A DNA stretch of 64,000 bases. Origin: JAGLOK01 sp963675575 (GTDB lineage Bacteria > Bacillota > Clostridia > Christensenellales > UMGS416). The notes under the pieces were generated by a model. It worked only from the letters and a program-made list of their open reading frames with translations, did no database searches and was not told the origin of the DNA. Position numbers and translations under genes: made by a program. Below, one piece after another: positions 1 to 8,267 of this stretch. Each line of letters begins with the position of its first letter. Positions within the stretch are counted from its first letter, which is position 1. The stretch spans positions 620,001 through 684,000 of the forward strand of contig OY776378.1 of assembly GCA_963675575.1 (NCBI GenBank). Reading direction: 5' to 3'.

Positions 1-337
1 TTACAATTTCTTCAACTGGGCGCCTTACCGCAGCGTTTGAAAAAAGAACAGCCGCAGTTTCAGGCCCTAAAACGCCGTCTGCGGGCAGATTGTTGTTAGC
101 TTGAAATTCGCGCACCGTTTCGGTAGTATACGGTCCGTAATAGTTGGTTATCTTATAATTGAAATAACCTAAGTCTTTAAGCCGATACTGCACCTGTATA
201 ACATAATCGCCGGTGTCACCGTCTTTTAGCAACACAAAACTATCATCAGCCTCTTCTGCGAAGGCGGAAACCGATGAAAATAGGTACACTGAAACAGCTA
301 AAAATACAATCAGAAAACATGTAATTTTTTTGCTCAA
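1..337 (-). CDS. Secreted peptidoglycan-binding-domain protein (3' end outside window)
   Basis: The reading frame starts at a TTG (337-335) and stays open to the window edge, so the C-terminus is missing. A Shine-Dalgarno (tagaggag) lies just upstream of the TTG, and no ATG competes. Residues 2-27 form a signal peptide: two lysines, a hydrophobic stretch and a small-residue end around VSAFA. After it comes a peptidoglycan-binding-1 type repeat (LLKDGDTGDYVIQVQYRL, then LGYF, VREFQANN and GVLGPETA), the fold found at the N-terminus of SleB-like cortex hydrolases and many cell-wall amidases. A cell-wall-bound extracellular role follows from the family. Whether a catalytic domain follows cannot be seen. 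Confidence 0.75.
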   Translation of the reverse strand, partial: MSKKITCFLIVFLAVSVYLFSSVSAFAEEADDSFVLLKDGDTGDYVIQVQYRLKDLGYFNYKITNYYGPYTTETVREFQANNNLPADGVLGPETAAVLFSNAAVRRPVEEIV

Positions 338-461
338 AATAACTCCTCTAATACACACACTAAGATTTTATCACATATTAGTAAACTTGTAAATGTGACG
401 TAACACAATATTAACATTTGAGTAAACAGAAAAATTAAACGCGCGATGAAGACAACTCTCC

Positions 462-490
462 TTGAAAAGATAGATATCATATACTATAAT
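462..490 (+). promoter_or_regulatory. Sigma-A promoter of plsX
   Basis: TTGAAA (462-467), a 17-nt spacer and a perfect TATAAT (485-490). Transcription should begin near 497, about 36 nt upstream of the plsX ATG. This excludes an upstream ATG at 446 as the translation start. Confidence 0.7.
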
Positions 491-532
491 TTAGGCAGCA
501 AACAGCTACAATGTTATAAATACGGAGGCTTT

Positions 533-1516
533 ATGTATAAAATAGCGATAGACGCGATGGGCGGAGATAACGCCCCAAACGAGATAATTAAAGGAGCGCT
601 TGATGCCAGGCGTGAAATCGGCGGAATTGACATTGTCCTTTTGGGACAGAAAGATGTTATTCAAAAACAGCTGGACATACTTGGGGAAGAAGCTGAGATT
701 ATCGATGCCCCTGAAGTTATACACACTGAAGACAAACCTTTGGTTGCAATAAGGCAAAAGAAAAACTCATCTCTTATAAAAGGGCTTTTAATGATAAAGG
801 ACGGAAGCGCTGACGCTTTTGTATCCGCTGGAAGCACGGGCGCGGTTTTTGCGGGGGCGCTTTTCAATGTAGGCAGGATAAAGGGCGTGGACAGACCCGC
901 GCTTGCAGCTATACTTCCAAAACAAAACGGTAAAGCGATTCTTTTAGACATTGGTGCGAATGCCGATTGCAAAGATAAATATCTTATACAGTTTGCAAAA
1001 ATGGGCAAAACATACATGAAATTGGTTGAAGGCATTGAAAACCCGAAAGTGGGCTTAATAAACATCGGAGCAGAAGACGAAAAGGGTAATGAGCTTTACA
1101 GGGAAGTAAATAAATTGATGCGAGAGGATGAGTCGCTGAATTTTATTGGCAACATTGAGCCGAGAGATATGATGGATTCGGATGCCGATGTTTTGGTTTG
1201 CGATGGGTTCACCGGCAATATTCTATTGAAAACATTAGAAGGAATGGCTGTTTATCTGTTTAAAAATATTAAAGCCGAGCTTATGAAAAATGTTTTCACA
1301 AAACTGGCGGCGGCTATGCTTAAAAAAGGGTTTAAAAATGTGAAAAACAAAATCGATCATAAAGAATATGGCGGAACACCTCTTTTGGGAGTTCAGGGCT
1401 GTGTTATAAAAGCCCACGGTTCTTCGGATGCGTACAGCTTTAAAAGAGCCATTTTACAAGCGGTAAACTATTTGGAAAAAGACATAACAAACGTTATAGG
1501 CGACACTGTGGAATAA
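533..1516 (+). CDS. plsX: Phosphate acyltransferase PlsX
   Basis: PlsX converts acyl-ACP to acyl-phosphate, the first step of phosphatidic acid synthesis by the PlsX/PlsY route; it is a peripheral membrane enzyme. The 327-residue protein has the usual family length. It opens with the conserved IAIDAMGGDNAPNE segment and contains SAGSTGAVFAGAL, ILLDIGANADCK and VCDGFTGNILLKTLEG. The start chosen is ATG 533, preceded by GGAGG with proper spacing; an in-frame ATG at 446 lies upstream of the promoter. acpP follows 87 nt later, coupling acyl-phosphate synthesis with its carrier. The fabD/fabG genes that often sit between plsX and acpP in Bacillus are absent, and no FapR-type operator was recognised. 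Confidence 0.96.
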   Translation: MYKIAIDAMGGDNAPNEIIKGALDARREIGGIDIVLLGQKDVIQKQLDILGEEAEIIDAPEVIHTEDKPLVAIRQKKNSSLIKGLLMIKDGSADAFVSAGSTGAVFAGALFNVGRIKGVDRPALAAILPKQNGKAILLDIGANADCKDKYLIQFAKMGKTYMKLVEGIENPKVGLINIGAEDEKGNELYREVNKLMREDESLNFIGNIEPRDMMDSDADVLVCDGFTGNILLKTLEGMAVYLFKNIKAELMKNVFTKLAAAMLKKGFKNVKNKIDHKEYGGTPLLGVQGCVIKAHGSSDAYSFKRAILQAVNYLEKDITNVIGDTVE

Positions 1517-1602
1517 TCACAAAGAAATATTGCATATTGTTTCATTTATAAGGTGCTGTTATAATAAGAAAATAATTTATATAATTTATTTTGGAGGACA
1601 AA

Positions 1603-1833
1603 ATGGTATTAGATACTGTAAGAGAAGTTATCGCAGAACAATTGGAGCTTGATATCAATGATATTACCCGTGAATCATCTTTAACCGAAGATTTAAAAGC
1701 TGATTCGGTAGATGTTGTGGGCATTATTATGAAACTAGAGTCTGAATTCGGGATCGAATTCCCATACGAGGAACTTGAGAGCATTGAAACTGTGGGCGAT
1801 GCTGTGGATTTCATAGAAGCTAATAAATCCTAG
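1603..1833 (+). CDS. acpP: Acyl carrier protein
   Basis: Acyl carrier protein, the 4'-phosphopantetheine-bearing carrier of fatty acid synthesis. The 76-residue acidic protein has the family four-helix pattern. The prosthetic-group serine lies in LKADSVDVVGII, where the usual DSL is DSV, a common conservative variant. The start is ATG 1603, 6 nt after a strong GGAGG; a TTG at 1591 overlaps the ribosome site and is unlikely. It lies between plsX and rnc, as in many Firmicutes. The AcpS domain that would load the prosthetic group is encoded in this window at 22679-23905. Confidence 0.96.
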   Translation: MVLDTVREVIAEQLELDINDITRESSLTEDLKADSVDVVGIIMKLESEFGIEFPYEELESIETVGDAVDFIEANKS

Positions 1834-1872
1834 CTTAAATTTTAAGCTTACACAATAAATAAAGATGACATA

Positions 1873-1899
1873 AAATCATAGGCGATGCGCCTATGATTT
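1873..1899 (+). terminator. Hairpin between acpP and rnc
   Basis: A perfect 12-bp stem (AAATCATAGGCG / CGCCTATGATTT) closes on a three-base loop (ATG). No U-run follows, so it may be an mRNA-processing or attenuating hairpin rather than a full terminator. rnc starts 34 nt downstream. Confidence 0.45.
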
Positions 1900-1932
1900 A
1901 AGCTGTTTATACAAAGTTAAAAGGGGTGCACT

Positions 1933-2634
1933 TTGAGCGATAGTTATAATCTTAATATGCTCGAGAATATAATAGGATATGAATTTAATGACCCTTCTTA
2001 TCTGCTCCGGGCGGTAACTCATTCTTCGTCACTTCCCGAGCATCTGGGCAAAGTATCATACGAGAGACTGGAATATTTAGGTGACGCTGTACTAGAACTT
2101 TTAGTTACGCGTCTTTTGTTTTTATCCTATCCAAAGGCGAACGAAGGGCAGATGACAAGAATCAGAGCCGCGGTTGTTTCTGAAAGGCCGCTTTCGGAAA
2201 TTGCGGATGTTCTCAATCTGGGTGAACACTTAATATTAAGCCATGGCATGGAAAAATCCGGAGGGAAAAAGCTCCCATCAATATTATCGGATATGGTGGA
2301 GGCCATTATTGGAGCAATATATCTTGACGGTGGTATAGAAAACGCAGAAAAATTCATTATGCCTTATATAATGCCGAAAATTGAGCTGGCATATGAGCAA
2401 GGATTTAAGCGCGACTACAAAACCCGCCTCCAGGAAAATTTGCAAAAAAACGGCGATATATCCATTGAATATAAAACCGACAGCGATGACGGTCCGCCGC
2501 ATAATAAATTATTTTACACAACAGTGTATGCCGATGGGAAACCTCTTGGAACGGGTTCTGGCAAAAGCAAAAAGGAATCCCAGCAGCAGGCCGCAAAAGA
2601 AGCTCTTGTAAAATTAAACAAATTAAACGAGTAG
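1933..2634 (+). CDS. rnc: Ribonuclease III
   Basis: Double-strand-specific endoribonuclease for rRNA and mRNA processing. The 233-residue protein has the catalytic domain first, with the signature YERLEYLGDAVLELL at about residues 43-57, which carries the metal-binding Glu and Asp. DMVEAIIGAIYLDGG carries the second acidic pair. A C-terminal double-stranded RNA-binding domain covers about residues 158-231 (KTRLQE.., GSGKSKKESQQQAAKEAL). The start is TTG 1933 with an AAGGGG ribosome site; no in-frame ATG precedes the conserved region. It sits in the usual Firmicute rnc-smc order. RNase III often cleaves its own leader, and the hairpin at 1873-1899 is a possible target (inference). Confidence 0.95.
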   Translation: MSDSYNLNMLENIIGYEFNDPSYLLRAVTHSSSLPEHLGKVSYERLEYLGDAVLELLVTRLLFLSYPKANEGQMTRIRAAVVSERPLSEIADVLNLGEHLILSHGMEKSGGKKLPSILSDMVEAIIGAIYLDGGIENAEKFIMPYIMPKIELAYEQGFKRDYKTRLQENLQKNGDISIEYKTDSDDGPPHNKLFYTTVYADGKPLGTGSGKSKKESQQQAAKEALVKLNKLNE

Positions 2635-2709
2635 CGGAATTTCAATTATATTATTGTTTCATTTTCATTTTTAATGTTTATATTTAAAGAAATATATAGT
2701 ATACTCTTA

Positions 2710-2737
2710 TTGCTATAGACACTATATATGGTATAAT
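2710..2737 (+). promoter_or_regulatory. Promoter of smc
   Basis: TTGCTA (2710-2715), a 16-nt spacer and TATAAT (2732-2737) preceded by TGG, giving an extended -10. The predicted transcript starts about 2744, leaving a short leader with an AAGAAGG ribosome site before smc. Confidence 0.55.
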
Positions 2738-2770
2738 TCCAATGTTCAATATTATTAAGAAGGTTATAAA

Positions 2771-5700
2771 TTGCATTTAAAAAAACTTGAGCTTTACGGC
2801 TTTAAATCATTTGCCGATAAAGTGGAAATCGAATTTGATAAAGGCATAACAGGTGTTGTGGGGCCAAACGGCAGCGGCAAGAGCAACATCGGAGACGCGA
2901 TGCGCTGGGTTTTGGGAGAAAGTTCCGCACGCTCTCTTCGCGGAGCCAAAATGGAAGATATAATATTTAACGGCGCCCAAAAACGCAATCCTTTGGGATG
3001 GTGCGAAGTAACCTTGATATTTGATAACGGGGACGGTGAGCTTCCGATAGAGTTCAGCGAGGTAGCCATTTCGCGCCGGGTATACAGGAATGGAGAGGGA
3101 GAATACCTTATAAACCGCGCATCATGCAGACGAAAAGACATTGTTGATCTTTTCCGCGACACTGGAATCGGTCGCGAGGGATATTCTATTATCGGGCAGG
3201 GTAGGATTGCCGACATGCTCAGCCACAAGCCGGAAGAGCGTCGCGATGTTTTCCATGAAGCGGCAGGCATTATGAAATACCGTTCGCGCCGGGATGAAGC
3301 GCAAAGGCGGCTTGACTCCACACGGAGCAATATTCAGCGCCTGAGCGACATCATGGAAGAAATGGAAAGACAGCTTGGACCGCTAAGCAGGCAAAGCAAA
3401 AACGCGCGCAAATATATTGAAATTTCAGAAAAATTAAAAGAGCTTGAAATTAACTGTTTCCTTTTGGACTATGAAAAATTAAACAGCGATTTAATCTCAG
3501 CCCAGCAGGATGTCGCTAAAGTAGATGAACTTACGCATCAGGAAGCCGACGCAAACGATAACAACACGCAAAAAGCGCAGCAGCTTTCCGACTCAATTGA
3601 AGAGCAGGAAAGACAAGTGGGAAAAATCCGCTATGAGATTGACACCTTAAATGAGCGAGTAAACTATTATTCCGGTCAGCAGATTGCTATGAAAGAGCGC
3701 TTAACATACGCACAGATGGAGCAAAACCGGCTGCTTGAAGAGATAGAAATAGAGGAAAACAGGGTCGTCGAGCTTGACAAAGAGGCTGGAGAGCTTCAAC
3801 AGGCTTTGGACAGCAAAGGCCAGGGCGGCCAACAAATCAAGCAGGATATTGATGATATAAAATCACGCATCAGCAAAATTGATGAAGAGATAAAAACACG
3901 CCAAAGTGACATTGACGCCAAGAAAACCGATATGATGAGTGGTCTTCAGATGATGGCCGACATCGGTTCTTCTTCAGGGCGACTGGATGCTATGATTGAG
4001 TCGTATTCTGCGCGCAGACAAGAGATTGAGCAAAATCTAAGCGCGGCATTAAGGCAAAAGGAAATAAACGATGACATAGGGCGCGAGTTGGAAGAGGCTG
4101 TATTAAACCTTTCCCACAGCATCGAAAGCCTTCAGATAAAAACAGACAGCCATGTTCAAACCCGAAACGAGCTCAGGCTAAAGCGCACGGAGCTTGAAGA
4201 AAATCTGCAGTCAAAGCGCGACAAAGCCAGAAATATTGAAACGCGCATTCAGCTTATAAAAAATTTAATGGAAGATTACGAGGGTTTTAGCCATCCGGTT
4301 AAATTTATGCTTTCCAATGAGCGCTCAAAGAAGCTTATGACAGGCGTTGTGGCTGACATTATAGATGTGCCCAACGAATATATTAACGCGGTTGAGCGGG
4401 CATTGGGCGGCGCCATGCAGCACATTGTTACAGAGTCCGACCATGAAGCCAAAGAGCTAATAAACATATTGAGGCAAAACAGAGCCGGAAGAGCGACTTT
4501 CTTGCCTATAAGCGCTATACGCGGGCGTTATCTTAAAAATCACGAACAAGACTTGCTTGATTCTCCCGGATGCATAGGTGTCGCCGCGGAGCTTATTGGC
4601 TATGATAAAAAATATGAAGAGATAATTTACTCTCTTTTGGGGCGTACCATTGTCTGCGAAGATATAGACACCGCCGTTGAGCTTGCCAAAAGCGTGAAAT
4701 ATTCCTGTAGGTTTGTAACATTGAAGGGTGATTTGGTAAACCCGGGCGGCTCTATGAGCGGCGGCTCCAGAGGGGCGAGGGAATCTTCACCCATCGGAAG
4801 GCGCAGCCAGCTTGAAGAGCTGAATAAACTTTATTTATCCGCGAAAAACAATGCGCAAACCGCCGAAAAAGAGTTGGAAGCGATAAATGCCAAGATGCAG
4901 TCCCAGCGTGAGCAGATGGATAATGACATCGCCCAGCTGAACGAAGCAAGAATAGTGTTTGCCAGAGAAAATGAAAGATTGGATAAATTCAAGACATCAA
5001 ACACAGAAAATGACGAAAAAATCAGCGGGCTCAACGAACAGCTTGAAAAAATAAAGCAAAATATTGAAGACGCGAAAAATGAAATTGAGTCGATTAACTC
5101 AAAAACAAACGACGTTAAACACAAAGATACTGTTTCGCGCGAGGAGATAGCCAAGGCGCAGGCGCATGTAAACAGGCAGCTTGAAGACAAAGATGAAATG
5201 CAAAATCACTTGGATAATCTGATTTCGCTGAGCGCGGACGATGAAAAAGAGCGTGCCACAGCGTCCCAGAGAATCGCGTGGCTCAATCAGGAAGTTCAAA
5301 GGATAAAAGAGCTTATTGAGCAAAAGCGAGCCCAGCACTCGAAAAATGAAGCGGATTCGGCAATGCAGAAAGACAGCCTGTCCACTGCCAGCCAATCTGT
5401 CGGAGATGAAAAAAACCAGCTCGAAAGATATAATATCCAGCTTAAAGAAAAGATTGCGTGGATTGAAAAAGAAAGAGAAAGCTTAAAATCTCTGCAGCAG
5501 CTTTTAAGCGTATCACAAAAAAGACAGATTGAATTAAGCGAGCAAAAGCATGCCTGCCAGATGAAAATCGAAAGATCGACCCTAGAGTTGGAGCGCATAC
5601 AAAACCGCATGTGGGAATTTTATGAACTTACATATCAGGGAACATTGGAATATAAAAATCCGGATCTTGATTTATCGGATTCCGCAGAGGAAATTGATAA

Positions 5701-6325
5701 AATTCGCCGGCAGATAAAAGCGATGGGAACTGTAAATATAAATGCTGTGCGCGACTATGCGGAGCTTAACGAGCGCTATACCGAGCATAAAACCCAGCAT
5801 GATGATTTAATTGATGCTGAAGATGATCTTTTGAAAGTAATTAACGACTTAAATATTCAGATGAGAGAGAAGTTCTTAAAGGAATTTGAGAAGCTGAATG
5901 AATATTTTACTCAGAATTTCGCCGCTCTTTTCGGAGGAGGCAGAGCCCAGCTTTCCCTTTCCGACGAGGAAGATGTATTAAACAGCGGAATTATTATTGA
6001 AGCACAGCCTCCTGGCAAAAAGCTGCAGATGCTTTCACTTCTTTCAGGCGGAGAGAAAGCGCTGACCGCCGCCGCGATATTGTTTGCGATGCTAAAGCAC
6101 AGGCCATCACCGTTTTGCTTGCTCGATGAGATAGAAACAGCGCTTGATGATGCCAACCTTCGCCATTTCACCGATTTTTTGAAGACATACTCCAAGGAAA
6201 CTCAGTTCGTGGTCATAACTCACCGCAGGCCGACGATGGAATCGTGCGATGTGCTTTACGGTGTTACAATGCAGGAAAAAGGCGTAAGCAAAATGATATC
6301 GGTGAAAATTGCCGATTATAACTAG
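2771..6325 (+). CDS. smc: Chromosome segregation ATPase SMC
   Basis: SMC forms the condensin core with ScpAB and organises the newly replicated chromosome. The 1184-residue protein has the full family length. Walker A is GPNGSGKSNI at residues 31-40. Two long heptad-rich coiled coils flank a hinge at roughly residues 500-650 (VVADIIDVPNEY.., VNPGGSMSGGS). The ABC signature LSLLSGGEKALTA is near residue 1088 and Walker B (FCLLDEIETALDDAN) near 1114. The start is TTG 2771 with ribosome site AAGAAGG; the frame has no earlier plausible start. It has its own promoter at 2710-2737 and a terminator at 6353-6385. scpA and scpB are not in the window. Confidence 0.97.
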   Translation: MHLKKLELYGFKSFADKVEIEFDKGITGVVGPNGSGKSNIGDAMRWVLGESSARSLRGAKMEDIIFNGAQKRNPLGWCEVTLIFDNGDGELPIEFSEVAISRRVYRNGEGEYLINRASCRRKDIVDLFRDTGIGREGYSIIGQGRIADMLSHKPEERRDVFHEAAGIMKYRSRRDEAQRRLDSTRSNIQRLSDIMEEMERQLGPLSRQSKNARKYIEISEKLKELEINCFLLDYEKLNSDLISAQQDVAKVDELTHQEADANDNNTQKAQQLSDSIEEQERQVGKIRYEIDTLNERVNYYSGQQIAMKERLTYAQMEQNRLLEEIEIEENRVVELDKEAGELQQALDSKGQGGQQIKQDIDDIKSRISKIDEEIKTRQSDIDAKKTDMMSGLQMMADIGSSSGRLDAMIESYSARRQEIEQNLSAALRQKEINDDIGRELEEAVLNLSHSIESLQIKTDSHVQTRNELRLKRTELEENLQSKRDKARNIETRIQLIKNLMEDYEGFSHPVKFMLSNERSKKLMTGVVADIIDVPNEYINAVERALGGAMQHIVTESDHEAKELINILRQNRAGRATFLPISAIRGRYLKNHEQDLLDSPGCIGVAAELIGYDKKYEEIIYSLLGRTIVCEDIDTAVELAKSVKYSCRFVTLKGDLVNPGGSMSGGSRGARESSPIGRRSQLEELNKLYLSAKNNAQTAEKELEAINAKMQSQREQMDNDIAQLNEARIVFARENERLDKFKTSNTENDEKISGLNEQLEKIKQNIEDAKNEIESINSKTNDVKHKDTVSREEIAKAQAHVNRQLEDKDEMQNHLDNLISLSADDEKERATASQRIAWLNQEVQRIKELIEQKRAQHSKNEADSAMQKDSLSTASQSVGDEKNQLERYNIQLKEKIAWIEKERESLKSLQQLLSVSQKRQIELSEQKHACQMKIERSTLELERIQNRMWEFYELTYQGTLEYKNPDLDLSDSAEEIDKIRRQIKAMGTVNINAVRDYAELNERYTEHKTQHDDLIDAEDDLLKVINDLNIQMREKFLKEFEKLNEYFTQNFAALFGGGRAQLSLSDEEDVLNSGIIIEAQPPGKKLQMLSLLSGGEKALTAAAILFAMLKHRPSPFCLLDEIETALDDANLRHFTDFLKTYSKETQFVVITHRRPTMESCDVLYGVTMQEKGVSKMISVKIADYN

Positions 6326-6352
6326 TAAATACATAATATATAAGTTGATTGT

Positions 6353-6385
6353 AAAAGAGCGTGGCGGGAATTACGCTCTTTTTTT
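6353..6385 (+). terminator. Rho-independent terminator after smc
   Basis: The stem AAAGAGCGT / ACGCTCTTT with a 10-nt loop is followed directly by a run of T. It separates smc from the membrane-protein gene that interrupts the smc-ftsY pair. Confidence 0.8.
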
Positions 6386-6398
6386 GATTGCCATACTG

Positions 6399-6407
6399 TG
6401 GTATAAT
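6399..6407 (+). promoter_or_regulatory. Extended -10 promoter giving a probable leaderless mRNA
   Basis: TGG-TATAAT (6399-6407) is an extended -10 element. Only 7 nt separate the -10 from the ATG at 6415, so transcription should begin at or next to the start codon. No Shine-Dalgarno is present. The -35 region falls in the T-tract of the smc terminator. Confidence 0.5.
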
Positions 6408-6414
6408 TCCATTT

Positions 6415-7155
6415 ATGTTTATTTATAGTGAAGAAAAAAACAGGATTTTAAATTGGCTTATTGGATTAAGCATTGTATATATTTTGCTAAGAGTGATAGG
6501 CGATATCAACTGGTTTCATATATTGAGTAAATTTGAGTTAATAGATTATGAGACTTTGTCTAAGGTTATAAAAATATTCTCTATGATTATTGCTTTAATA
6601 ACCAGTGTAAATACAATTTTGATTTATTTATTATTTATTAAGCTTCGGGAAACAGATGAAACAATGAAACTGTACCGTGCCTTTTGGTGGATAACGGTGG
6701 GCTTGATATTGTTTTCTTATATTGCTTCCGGTGGATTTCTTATTATGAGCCGGTTTCTTCCTAATGTTTTTGAAAAAATCAGAAATAACCTACAAATTTG
6801 TAATACTTTTCAAAAGGCATATATGAATTTGTTTTATATTCTGCCTATACCTTTTTATATAGCCATAATAGTAAAAGAAAAGCTTGAATATAACTGGATG
6901 ATAATAGGATTACTGACAAACCGATTCCTAATGTTATTTCGTATGGCGTGCAATTGGTTTAGTAAGCTTTTGTTTGGGGACATAGGCAAATACACGTCAA
7001 TGCAATTTGCACAAAGATTTCCCTTGCTTTCATCTTTTACATACAATACTGTTTTGATAGGTTTGGCGAGTTATTTTTGGATTTTAGGCTTGCTTGTGCT
7101 TTTGTGTATCTATAAAAAAAAGTTCAAAACACAAAATTTTAAAATCACAGATTAA
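6415..7155 (+). CDS. Membrane protein of unknown function between smc and ftsY
   Basis: A 246-residue hydrophobic protein that I do not recognise. Four to five membrane-spanning stretches are visible: WLIGLSIVYILLRVIG near the N-terminus, IFSMIIALITSVNTILIYLLF, WWITVGLILFSYIASGGFLI, LFYILPIPFYIAIIV, and SYFWILGLLVLLCIY near the C-terminus, which ends in a lysine-rich tail. ATG 6415 is preferred because a TATAAT box ends 7 nt upstream, which points to a leaderless transcript; an in-frame TTG at 6388 lies upstream of that box. In Bacillus and relatives smc and ftsY are neighbours, so this gene with its own promoter and an upstream terminator looks inserted. Confidence 0.75.
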   Translation: MFIYSEEKNRILNWLIGLSIVYILLRVIGDINWFHILSKFELIDYETLSKVIKIFSMIIALITSVNTILIYLLFIKLRETDETMKLYRAFWWITVGLILFSYIASGGFLIMSRFLPNVFEKIRNNLQICNTFQKAYMNLFYILPIPFYIAIIVKEKLEYNWMIIGLLTNRFLMLFRMACNWFSKLLFGDIGKYTSMQFAQRFPLLSSFTYNTVLIGLASYFWILGLLVLLCIYKKKFKTQNFKITD

Positions 7156-7165
7156 CAATCCTTTA

Positions 7166-7194
7166 TTGAGATTATCCTTTTTTTCGTATATCAT
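7166..7194 (+). promoter_or_regulatory. Probable ftsY promoter
   Basis: TTGAGA (7166-7171), 17 nt, TATCAT (7189-7194), placed about 30 nt upstream of ftsY. Moderate match to the sigma-A consensus. Confidence 0.4.
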
Positions 7195-7223
7195 ATTTAT
7201 GGACTAAATTATAGAGGATTATT

Positions 7224-8123
7224 ATGCCATCATTTGTAGCAAAATTAAAAGACCGTCTTAAAAAAACACAAAACGCCATTTCTTCGCGCGTTGATGATTT
7301 GCTTAAATATTATAAAGACATCGACGAAGATTTTTTTGAAGAGCTTGAAGAAGTGCTGATTGCCGCCGATATGGGCGTTGATTTGTCGATGGAAATAGTC
7401 AGCGATGTAAAAGAGGCGCTTAAAAATAAAAAAACCGGTGATGTGGAGGCTATCCATGAAATATTACGGGCGGAGATTGCGGCAAAAATGGACACTCCCA
7501 ATGAAGAAATAAAAACTCCCGCTGTAATACTTATGATAGGGGTTAACGGCACAGGCAAAACAACGACGGCAGCAAAACTTGCGGCGCTTCACAAAGCACA
7601 AGGCAAAAGCGTTATGCTGTGCGCCGCAGACACTTTTCGAGCGGCAGCGATAGACCAGCTTAAAACTTGGGCCGAGCGGGTGGATGTTCCGATAATATCT
7701 CAGGTGGAGGGGGCTGACCCCGCCGCCGTGGTACACGACGCGATAGGGGCTGCGAAGGCAAGAGGCACAGAGGTTTTAATATGTGATACGGCAGGTCGCT
7801 TGCACAACAAAAAAAATCTAATGAACGAGCTTGAGAAAATAAACAAGATAGCGGACAAAAATTGGCAGGAAGCGCACCTGTATGTATATTTGGTGATAGA
7901 CGCCACCACGGGTCAAAACGCTCTTTCGCAGGTGAAGCTTTTCAGCGAAAAGTGCAATGTGTCCGGCATGGTGGTCACAAAGCTTGACGGCACGGCCAAA
8001 GGCGGGGCGATTGTCGCGGCGCGAAAGATAACGGGGCTCCCTGTGGTGTATATCGGCGTAGGAGAAGGCGTGGATGATTTATTACCTTTTAACGCGCAAG
8101 ATTTTGCCGCGGCTATAGTATAA
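7224..8123 (+). CDS. ftsY: Signal recognition particle receptor FtsY
   Basis: FtsY is the GTPase that docks SRP-bound ribosomes at the membrane. This 299-residue form has a short N-terminal region followed by the NG domain, as in other Gram-positives. Motifs seen are G1 GVNGTGKTT at residues 106-114, DTFRAAA, DTAGRLHN, TKLDGTAKGG and the closing GVGEGVDDLLPF. The start is ATG 7224 with an AGAGG ribosome site. Its partner GTPase Ffh is encoded 0.5 kb downstream behind a separate strong promoter, so the two SRP GTPases are not strictly co-transcribed here. Confidence 0.96.
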   Translation: MPSFVAKLKDRLKKTQNAISSRVDDLLKYYKDIDEDFFEELEEVLIAADMGVDLSMEIVSDVKEALKNKKTGDVEAIHEILRAEIAAKMDTPNEEIKTPAVILMIGVNGTGKTTTAAKLAALHKAQGKSVMLCAADTFRAAAIDQLKTWAERVDVPIISQVEGADPAAVVHDAIGAAKARGTEVLICDTAGRLHNKKNLMNELEKINKIADKNWQEAHLYVYLVIDATTGQNALSQVKLFSEKCNVSGMVVTKLDGTAKGGAIVAARKITGLPVVYIGVGEGVDDLLPFNAQDFAAAIV

Positions 8124-8170
8124 AAAAGAAAAAAATTCTTATTAGAAATTCAAGTTTCAATTTACTGATT

Positions 8171-8194
8171 GTGTAAAGCAAAAAAGCTTGACAC
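8171..8194 (+). promoter_or_regulatory. Operator-like inverted repeat 1 upstream of ylxM-ffh
   Basis: GTGTAAAGC, 6 nt, GCTTGACAC: two 9-nt arms with one mismatch, 24 bp in total. The right arm overlaps the -35 hexamer (8188-8193). A second 24-bp repeat with the same arm sequence lies 53 bp further on. Confidence 0.5.
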
Positions 8195-8215
8195 CGTATA
8201 GAAAAAGTGTATAAT
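8188..8215 (+). promoter_or_regulatory. Consensus sigma-A promoter of ylxM-ffh
   Basis: Perfect TTGACA (8188-8193) and perfect TATAAT (8210-8215) with a 16-nt spacer. Transcription should start near 8222. It is one of the best promoters in the window and lies between two similar inverted repeats. Confidence 0.8.
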
Positions 8216-8223
8216 AACAGAGG

Positions 8224-8247
8224 GTGTAAAGCGAAAATACTTTACAC
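8224..8247 (+). promoter_or_regulatory. Operator-like inverted repeat 2 / leader hairpin of ylxM
   Basis: GTGTAAAG, 8 nt, CTTTACAC: a perfect repeat of 24 bp just after the predicted transcription start. With flanking bases it forms an 11-bp stem (one G-U), so it could act as a DNA operator or as an RNA hairpin in the leader. Confidence 0.5.
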
Positions 8248-8267
8248 TCTATATTTTTGGTGGTGCT

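Noticed and set aside
446..532. Longer N-terminus of PlsX from ATG 446
   Set aside because: The promoter -35/-10 (462-490) lies downstream of this ATG, and ATG 533 has the ribosome site and the conserved family start.
338..532. FapR operator in front of plsX
   Set aside because: No TTAGTACCTAG-like palindrome is present, and no fapR gene precedes plsX.
2794..3330. Long open frames antisense to smc and other housekeeping genes
   Set aside because: They follow from the codon usage of the sense gene, have no ribosome sites and show no domain-like sequence.
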